Positions 55,739 to 64,000 of a stretch of DNA of 64,000 nt are shown one piece after another. The stretch is from positions 34,784,233 through 34,848,232 of the forward strand of contig OZ007571.1 in NCBI GenBank assembly GCA_963931925.1. The letters run 5' to 3'. Made by a program: the position numbers and the translations under genes. Source of the stretch: Onchidella celtica (lineage: Eukaryota > Mollusca > Gastropoda > Systellommatophora > Onchidiidae). Numbering within the stretch: the stretch's first letter is position 1; each line of letters starts with the position of its first letter. Below the pieces are notes generated by a model, which worked only from the letters and a program-made list of their open reading frames with translations, had not been told where the DNA came from and searched no databases.

Positions 55739-58700
55739 AAGTAAGTACGCAAACTGTACGGAAAGGAAGGAAAAGTGCAAAAATATCATTGGATAGCAGA
55801 TATCTCAATTGGTTGCCGTTCATCTTCTTTCTCTTTGATGTCTCCTCCCATTTCATCATCCTGTCTACTTTCTTCATCATCTACCTTTACACTGTCCTTT
55901 TGTCCCATTCTCTCTCATTTACTCTTTCTTTCTCATTCTTAGCCTCTTTCTGTTTCCCTTTTCTATTATTTCTTCTGTCATTTTCTTTCCTCTTCCATAT
56001 TCCTACCTTTCTATCCCCCCAAATCCTTCTTTTTATCTTGCTCCTCTCTTTTCTATCACTATATCTCATTCTCTTTTCTTCACCCGTCTCCCTAGTTCAG
56101 ACACTCTTCATTTGTTCTTAAACACTGCCCCACTTCCAACCCTACATTTTTTTCTTTCTTTTCAGGCTGTCTTAATAATTCATATCATTTGCTTGTGTAC
56201 CATATATAAAAGAAAAGACATAAAAAAAATGAAACCTCCAGAGAACTTGAGTCCTTTTCTCATACTGAACTGTTTCATTGTCAGACCATGCGAAAACATG
56301 CGAAGGCATCATTTCAAAGTGATAGAATGTAATTTTAAAACAACAAGGGATTAATTACTGCAAAAGTTTTGTTCTTCTTCTTCTCATACACCCTTCCAGC
56401 CTTCTCCTCTGTCTCTCTCTCTCTCCCTCCTTGCTTTGGCTCCAGGGCAAAACGGAAAGAAAGGTAAGAAAGAAAAGGGCAATTTTATGATACACAACAA
56501 AACATGGAGAAAACAGAACTGTGTAACAGAGACAAACTGGCTCTCCATTTCAGCATTTTTCACTCTCCCCCGTCCCCAGTTTTTTTATTATTTTTTTTCT
56601 ATCATGTTTCCTCCTTAAAAAAAAAAAATATATATATATATATTAAGAATGCTAATGTTTAGGCTAAAAACAGCACGGGCCACGGGCCACGTATTGTCAT
56701 AAGAACTGCTTCCAATATTTCTGAATGGATCATTGCAAAGGGGGGTAATTTCCGCGCTTTAGGGAAGTTAATTTCCCGAGCCGGAGTAGGACCTGCCAGA
56801 TTGGTCGAGTCTTCGGACAGAACGTCTTCAAAAGTGCCGGGCGAATCTGTACATCTTGGGAAAGAAAAATCGATATTCATGTGGTTGACTGTCAGTATTC
56901 AAGAGACACGAAGGTTTTTGCCCCATTTGTTATTGGTTGCCATTTGGGGTTGTTTTTGTCGTTGTTGGCGACTTCTCGTGACGTGCTGAAAGTCGAAGGC
57001 TCAAGGTCCCCGGGAAAAGTCAAGACGAGTCTTTACACTGGGAAAAACACCATTGAAACGAGCGTGTTGTGTGCCGAGGACACACAGGGTACCGAGTTGC
57101 AGGCTGGAAATTAGAGCAATAAGAGGGAGAGGATGATATTTTAGTGTAATGTGGGAAATTAGGTCTATTGGCGCTAGGTAATGGATTTTGAATGAAAGCC
57201 TTCATTCCAGTTCGTTTCATTTGATTTATAGAGTTTTTGCCATGTCCCATTGCTTGAAATTTTTGTACTCAGTATTCTGTTTTAATCTTTAATGACATCG
57301 AAGGTCTTCAATAGAAGGTCTTCAGATCTGATTCTGTGGGAAAGGGTTAGTATAAAGTGAAATGGAGACAAATTGACCTTCTGTTACTGGGAACATAATA
57401 ACGGTGTAACTGGAAATAGCAAGTTTACATTCTTAGGCTAATTATTATTCAATGGATGGTGTATTCCCTTTTGGTTGTGGAACAAGTAATAATTTTTGAG
57501 TCAGTCACTTGGAATACGTTTCTCAACCAAATCGACATACATTTTACGAAGTCAGATATAGGAAATTTATGACGATGAAAACAAAATCCCTGAGCAGCTA
57601 ATGTTGAAGTACTGGAATAGTGTTTTGCGGTGTAGTTTATCTTTGCTGAAGCCAAAGAGCATTTCACCCGCTGGTTGAAATAAGGCAATAACATTATATC
57701 CTCGATGCTTATAGTAGAGGGCTGGATCTCATTGTGGGAATACTAGATGTCAGTAATGATAAAATGATATTCAGCAATGACATACTGACTTTCAAGCTGT
57801 AGCCTATACATGATCGATGCCCCGCGCGGGGAATGCTCTGCACTATGCAAGTGTTACTTTAAAACTATGTACTGTAGTCAATGCTAACCAAATACCATGT
57901 TACATCTTGAGTATAAGTAGGCCTGCTAGATCGGCATTAACCGGTGCACCAAACACGCCATTGTTAAGACCCCAGGACCCCCCCCCCCCAATCTGTTTTT
58001 TGCAAAGAGGTCTTACCGATAGTGCAGTCGGAACTTTACAAAATTTGTCTATTCCCCCCCCCCCCCCCCCTCCCTCCAAATGGCCTAAGATATTGTAGGA
58101 CCCACACACGTTTGATTCAGTCTTTGTTATATTCATTATTCATGTTTGAATAAGATAATGCAATGGTGGATTTCGTGTTATCTCCGAGGAAACTTCGCGG
58201 ATATCGAATCAGGTCTCGGAAATTCGAAATGGCCCGCCCGCTGTGATCAGTGCCACAGAGCCCGAGGACAAGGCCACGTGACTTGAATCTTGTCGCGTTG
58301 TCAGGCTGATTCGTAGATCATGTCAGATCAATTGATTCTCCGGAGATTTCCCGCCGTAGACTGGTCATCTCCTGTTTTGTTTTTCAATCAAACGTTCCTA
58401 CTAATGGCGGTCTTTCATGTAATTATACTGTGTGTCAACGGGATTGATTCTTTCCCTGTCCGTCCGCATGTCTTTCAGAACTGTTTTGACTTTTGCCCTC
58501 TGGGCATCTTTGGTATCAGTAGTCGCACTGTTTTAGTTTTGTTTCAGCGATTTCGTACGGTATCTGTCAATATCATGATGGCCGGCATTTTTGGTGCATC
58601 TCTGATGTAGTTAAATGCGGTCCCACTTAAGTGACAGATAAGAAAACTGTACATCAATGGAGTCTGGGGCACCAAGATCCTTGTACTATTTTTCTACTAA

Positions 58701-59387
58701 GCTTTACTGCGCACCATGGCCTCTTTGTGCTTATAATTAACTTGCTAAAATACGTGGTTTAGGTGTGCTGTACGCCTTTAAACTTGTATGGCGAGGATAC
58801 ATTGCTCAAACACTATCACAAATTCCGTAACAGAAGATGTGAAAGGATTTTTTAGGATATCTACGAGTATATTGATAAACGAGAAACTACAGTATTGAAG
58901 CACACCCTACTCCGCTCTGCATTTAAAAAGCATTGTACTGGTATACCCTTCAAAATTTGCACACTTCTTATTTTCAAGGAAATCATGTGATTGTGTGCGT
59001 TAACTCAATTCTGCTGTGCGAACCCAACGGCAACTTTCACTGATACGTATACGTTATCGTTACTGTTGTTGTTATTTTATACTTCCTTTCAAATGTCTTA
59101 GGTAGATGGGATGATCTAAGGTGGGATTCGTAAAGTACACGCTGGGATGAATAAGGTAGACAGACTGCTTTGCATGTTCAGAGACGCTGTAACACTTGCA
59201 GATGATACCCGCTATAGTGCTGTAGTTTATATTCGGAGTGCCTATTTTCACTACATAGTGCCAGGGCGGTAATCAGGCTTAAAATAACAGTAATAAATAT
59301 AATAATAATATAACAACAACAACAACGGGAGTTTTATCCGCCGATAATTGGTTTGGTAATGTTTATTTTGGAAAAATTTCTTCACAG
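55739..59387. other. GTF3C3 3' UTR and intergenic DNA
   Basis: Pyrimidine-rich DNA at 55860-56160, a (TA)n tract near 56630, then locally GC-richer blocks at 56660-57120 and 58160-58620. Poly-C runs lie at 57978-57989 and 58054-58070. An open frame at 58320-58610 (96 codons) resembles nothing known. No convincing exons are seen. Confidence 0.45.
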
Positions 59388-59467
59388 GGTCCGCAATACC
59401 GTAGTGGTAGGCATCTTCGCCTGTCAGTTAGCCGAACCGGGTGACCGTGTTTCGATTCTCAAGAGGG
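59388..59467 (+). repeat. tRNA-Asp-like pseudogene or SINE head
   Basis: TAGTGGTAGGCATCTTCGCC, CTGTCA and the B-box-like GTTTCGATTCTC follow the layout of tRNA-Asp(GTC). The segment after the anticodon is about nine bases too long, and the acceptor ends do not pair. It is not a functional tRNA. Confidence 0.5.
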
Positions 59468-62400
59468 CATTTTTCATTTTTTAAAATAAAAGTCTTTTTT
59501 TAATTAGGAATCAATCTGTTTAATTTTGTTTAATCCAACGACAATAATAGGGAATAAATCCAGTTGTTTTTTGGGGGGGGGGGGGTAGATTTAGTCTATA
59601 CATGTACCAATACTGGCGGATAAACACGTGGGCTGATAAACCAGGGTTACCAGTTTGGCTTTTCAAAAGCCAAATTCCAGAAATCTGAAGAGAATATTTT
59701 TTCATGTATCCTTGTTTGAAACTAAGGCTAGAAACAGAATATAGCTGAATCGTCTTGATGCTGTTGTGAGAATCGGGGCAGAACAATTGCTTTCAAATAA
59801 ATGTTCCAAAGACTTTCAGAACATCTCCAGAAATGCTTTGAAAAAAAAATCACAACTAACAAGACTTAGGCCAAATGTTCCACTCATTCTAGTAGGGAGG
59901 ATGATATTAAACTGGTTCTGTAGCTTTCCACGCTGTTAGTATGAGAGCTACACTGAAATTTGTTTGACTTTTTCCTGGCTTTTTTCACCCTAATATTGTT
60001 TGGCTTAAACTTAAAATTTCAATCTGGCAAATATGTGATAAACCCGGGTAGTATCCGTCGATAATGTTCGCGGATAATGGCAGCCTAATAATAATCAAGG
60101 TGATACCATTCAGTGTATATTTTAACTATAATCATACGGTGACAATAGTCGCATCCATTTATGTTTTTAATTTTAAATACATACATTGATTTGTTCGTTC
60201 CTGCCATGGTCCCTAGCTTGTGGTTGCGTCAACTTGCTGAGATCCGGTATCCGAGTAACATACTCAGATAAGCACTAATATTTTTGTTTACGAATACAAT
60301 CACAACTTCAGCTTGAAACTGTGTGAACAGAGTTTGGCGTGACCTGTCAAGTTGACCGGCTTATTGACAAAGCAATGGAAACAAATTAATCGTTTTTGAT
60401 GAAGCCCCTTAGCACGAGCATAAAGGTTGTTCACCATTTTTTGTTTTTCATGATCCCAAGCTATTTTCTCACATGTCCTCACCTTCTCGGCCTACCCAGC
60501 GCAGTAGATCAATGGGTTACAAGGAAAGGCGATAAGATGAAGCGAGCGCAGATAAAAAAAAACGTGCGCATTTTTCATCCCTTTCATTAACCTCTTATTT
60601 GCCAAAGTTTCATATGAAGCAATCAGAAATGTGGCAGGCTTCCTTTGCCCGTTCGTGCCCGGAAACGTAAAGCTCAGTTGTATGACACTGATCCGATTAT
60701 GCTGTGTGCATCATGCCCCGTTCTCCCAATCTTTTTGCATTTCCAGGCCACTTGACGTGTTTCGATCAGGCATCTAAACAAGTCGTGGAAATTTGAAAAA
60801 TATGGAAAATAGTGGGGAAAGCCCCTCCCCTCCCCTGCTGTTCAGTACACGGCATCAACTTTTCATCTTAAACCGAGGCGATCGCCGTGGGTTTGGCGTT
60901 TCTGTTTGTTTGGTGTTTCAGATCCTGAAAGAGTGATGCAGAGTGGGCGGGACAAACACAATTTAGTGAAATCGATTATCACTCTCAAGTCGTATTTTTC
61001 CTAATGCCGGAAAAAGGGTAGGGTAGGAAGGAATTTAAGAGGCTGCAAAAGGAAATTGGAAAGACAGAAAAAAAATATCAAAGGGTAAAGACAGAAGGGG
61101 GGTGGGGGTGGGGGAAGGAGCAGAATCATCACGGATTTGCTGCACTGGAATTGAAGAAAATTCTTGACTGTTTGGCGAAAGATAGCCCCGGTATTATAGT
61201 GGATCAGATACAAACAAACCAGTGCTCTCAGTAAATCTGCTGTCCACCCTATAGGAACAGAGCCTTAGATTACTAGTAACTGGGCCATCCCTTTCATCCT
61301 CTGTTTCTTTTCAAGGGAAGGCGACGGTGATGATGTTGGCCTTGATGGGTTCAACTGAAGAGATATGGGTGGGAAGTGGGAAAGGGCACCAGAATTTGGG
61401 CTCCTTATGGCAGGGATTACTGTATCGCGTCTGCCCGGCGTCTGTAAGATATGATGGAATCAGAGGCGTAGTTAGGGTTGATGGTGCCCAGGACGGCTAA
61501 GAAATGACAGGTGTTGAAAATTGTTCTTGAGAATTCCGGCAGAATATTTTGTCCGATTTTGGCGTCCAGTGACCACCCCCACTCCTTCCCTCCCCCTCTC
61601 TACCTGCCCCACTCTTGATATGCCAAGACAGAGGTTTCTCTCCTGAGTTCAGATTATAGTGAATGGTAATGAGCATTTTGTGTCATGGACATAAACCGTT
61701 GGAGAAGAAAGTCGGTTACGTGGCTGAGGATAGAGAGACACGCCTGTTCTAAAAGACAGCTGAAGACGGAATGAGAAATAATGTGCAGAAATCTATACTG
61801 TCAATTGTTGGCAGACAAGCCATGAATTTGACGAACTTCCTTTCACCCTCTTGTGCTCAGATGTAGGCAACCTTAACCAAAACGTTTGAAAAATTGTACA
61901 GCTAAGTTTAAGTTTAATAAATCAAATACATAGAAAAGTATAACTATATTTGTTCTCGCCCAATATTATCTCCATGAGTAAGAACGAGTTGCAAGACTTA
62001 CGTCAAGAATTCGGAGACAACTGCAGAGTTTAGAAATGTGCGGGTTTCACCTAAGTTCATTTAAAGAAAAAAAATAGTTTGCAATGAATGAATAAAATTA
62101 TGGGTACATACATGTATTCGTATTATGCTCAGTGAGGATTATTTTCGAACATAAGTCCTACCTTTTCCATGTGGCGTTTTATAGTCTAGCAAAATACCTA
62201 GCCTTTCCTGTTTGTGGTTTTGTAAAGAAAACAAAATTTGTCTTTCGGTGTCATCTTTCCGTAGTTAAGCGGCACTTTCCAGTACAGCATTAAATTATCA
62301 CGGTGCATCAATACATGCGAATAACGATGCCGAGAAAAGAAGATTTTTCATAGGCCGGGCATAGACTGGGCTATTCTGCTCGTTCGTTGATAAATTAGAA

Positions 62401-64000
62401 AGTGTTCCAGAAATAAAAAAAAGGTGATGAGCACCCAGCATATTATGTCCCGCTTGAAATATGGTACACTGGCCACTAGAGGATTAAGTGCCTTAGTTAT
62501 CTACTTGGGAGATCCAGGTATCTGAAAAAGAGAAATGGGGAGGAGAGAAGCACTTTGCGCATGGCATCCTAATAAAAGTCTATTCTTGGGAGAGCTTTAC
62601 TAATGTGACGCAACAGTAATGGTCATTATTGGTTTATGGCGAGGCTTTTCATAATGATGAAACTAGTATTCGTAACGAGAGTTTCATTTTATTGACTGGG
62701 CGCCTGAAAACATTTGGAAACAAAGTAAGGCGTGGACAAACTGAGACCATTTAGTGAGAAATTTGTACAGGAATAAATGAGTAAGGGGATGAGACAGCAG
62801 AGGTTTGGACAGTAGGAAAACTGGAAATTTTACATGGAATATACGAGAATTTTACACCCAAAAATAAAACAGTCAAAGCAAGAATAACAATAATGATAAT
62901 AATAATAATAATAATAATAATAATCTCTTTTTAAAAAAGACAGTTTTAGGGTTGCGTGAATTCATGACCTAGTCGCACTTCTACCCTACAGAATCTCTGC
63001 AAATCCCACTAGAGACAGCGAGCGCACTAATTCACCGAAGTTTTCATTTTCCGAGCCGCAGCTGTCACTATCTTAAGGACCAATTATTCACCATGGCACT
63101 TTTCGCCTGTTCCGACAGCACTAGGCCGCCCGGCTGGACACGGGCGTTTAGTTGATCAGTTGGTTAGTACGTGTGTCCAGCGACTGGACATCAGTTCTGA
63201 TATGTCGATAAACACCCGAAAGGTGATCCGAGATTAGGGGCCTACGGGAGGGATCGCTTACTCAGAGGGATTTCCTCTAGTCCAGGGCGGCGTCAGGGCC
63301 ACGAGATACACTATGACAGGGATCTGGTACTGCCTCAGACAGGAGGATATCAGGTCTTAATGAAGACACTGGGGAAGTAGTGACCATGCCCCTCTCACTC
63401 TCTCTCTCGTTCTTTCCACGCACTCACTCTCTCTTGCGCTCTTTCTCTGTTTTTTTCTTTCCGCGCGCTCTTTGTTTTTCTTTCCGCCCACTCACTCAAT
63501 CTTTCTCGCGTTTTCTCCGCCCACCCCTCTTTCTCTCTAATCCACTCACCATTTTTGTACTATTATTTTCTTTCATTATCATTCTATTTCTTTCTCTTTT
63601 CATTCGTTTTGTCTTTTGTCTCAGTTGCGCCCTCTCTCCCTCTCCCTCTTTCTCTCTCTCTTCCCCCCCCCCCCCCCGGCATGGATTGTTTCGTTTTCAC
63701 ACATTGTGTTTTATCAGGCGATAGTTTCTATTGTTTTTCTACGTGTGAGAGGGCTTTTTGGTCATCAATTGGACATGAGGCTACAACACATCTTTGCTCT
63801 ATGCTTGTAAGATCTCTTATACTATTGTAATTCCTTTTCTTCCAGAATGATTAGGGTATTTCATTGTTGTTATCGGAGAAGACTGGTGAGAAAACTGTAT
63901 TACGAACGCAAGAAATTTAATTTCTGCGGGTCACAATAAAATTTAATACTCTGAATTTGATTTGAATTCATTCGGTCACCTTTGCATTGATTTCCATGCC
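59468..64000. other. Unassigned DNA to the right edge
   Basis: AT-rich intergenic sequence with an (AAT)n microsatellite at 62891-62924, a poly-G run at 59573-59585 and a CT-rich block with poly-C at 63390-63677. No recognisable gene is seen. Confidence 0.45.

Noticed and set aside
58320-58610. 96-codon hydrophobic frame
   Set aside because: No homology that I recognise, no splice context, and within chance length.
63130-63230. tRNA-like segment with GTTGGTTAGTACG
   Set aside because: No acceptable B box and no foldable cloverleaf.
1-64000. CRISPR arrays, rRNA genes, bacterial-type operons
   Set aside because: Nothing of this kind is present. Spliced genes and retroelements show animal nuclear DNA.

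Overview
This is animal nuclear DNA: AT-rich, with short exons bounded by GT/AG splice sites, long introns, microsatellites and many transposable elements. Spliced exons from about 38.2 to 55.7 kb encode a clear homologue of GTF3C3, the TFIIIC102 TPR subunit of RNA polymerase III factor TFIIIC. The mix of Ty3/gypsy elements with integrase ahead of reverse transcriptase, APE-type LINEs and TTAA-flanked DNA elements suits an invertebrate, most likely a mollusc or other lophotrochozoan. That placement is inference.

Layout: 1-570 is the 3' end of a LINE reverse transcriptase. From 1644 to 23252 six small exons on the + strand join in phase into one open reading frame of a gene I do not recognise. 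Its first intron is swollen by a 15-kb composite at 3354-18344. There an older-by-position gypsy element (617-bp LTRs, TSD GGCTC) was split at its gag/protease junction by a second, coding-intact gypsy element at 8012-16387 (about 1.19-kb LTRs, TSD ACATC). Both have the order Gag-PR-INT-RT-RNaseH, as in the Gmr1 group, rather than the usual PR-RT-RNaseH-INT. From 20.9 to 37.2 kb the introns or intergenic DNA hold DNA-transposon remnants (pogo-like, piggyBac-like, TTAA-flanked, and one other inverted-repeat element), a long hairpin, and a LINE of about 3.2 kb with a 13-bp TSD.

GTF3C3 follows at 38196-55738 in 24 core exons, about 910 residues, plus a possible 52-codon cassette exon whose 3' end lies in a repeat. 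Its introns carry a solo LTR of the inner gypsy family (51971-53151, TSD TAATA), a ghost copy of exon 21, a foldback repeat and a LINE scrap. From 55.7 to 64 kb I see no recognisable protein gene, only tRNA-like repeat pieces, homopolymers and unassigned DNA.

The LTR elements and the large LINE all lie antisense to the two host genes. The observations most worth checking are the INT-before-RT gypsy pair, the inverted LTR age order (outer LTRs identical, nested inner LTRs diverged), and a splice arrangement that would put the stop of the upstream gene 28 nt ahead of the GTF3C3 start on a shared exon.
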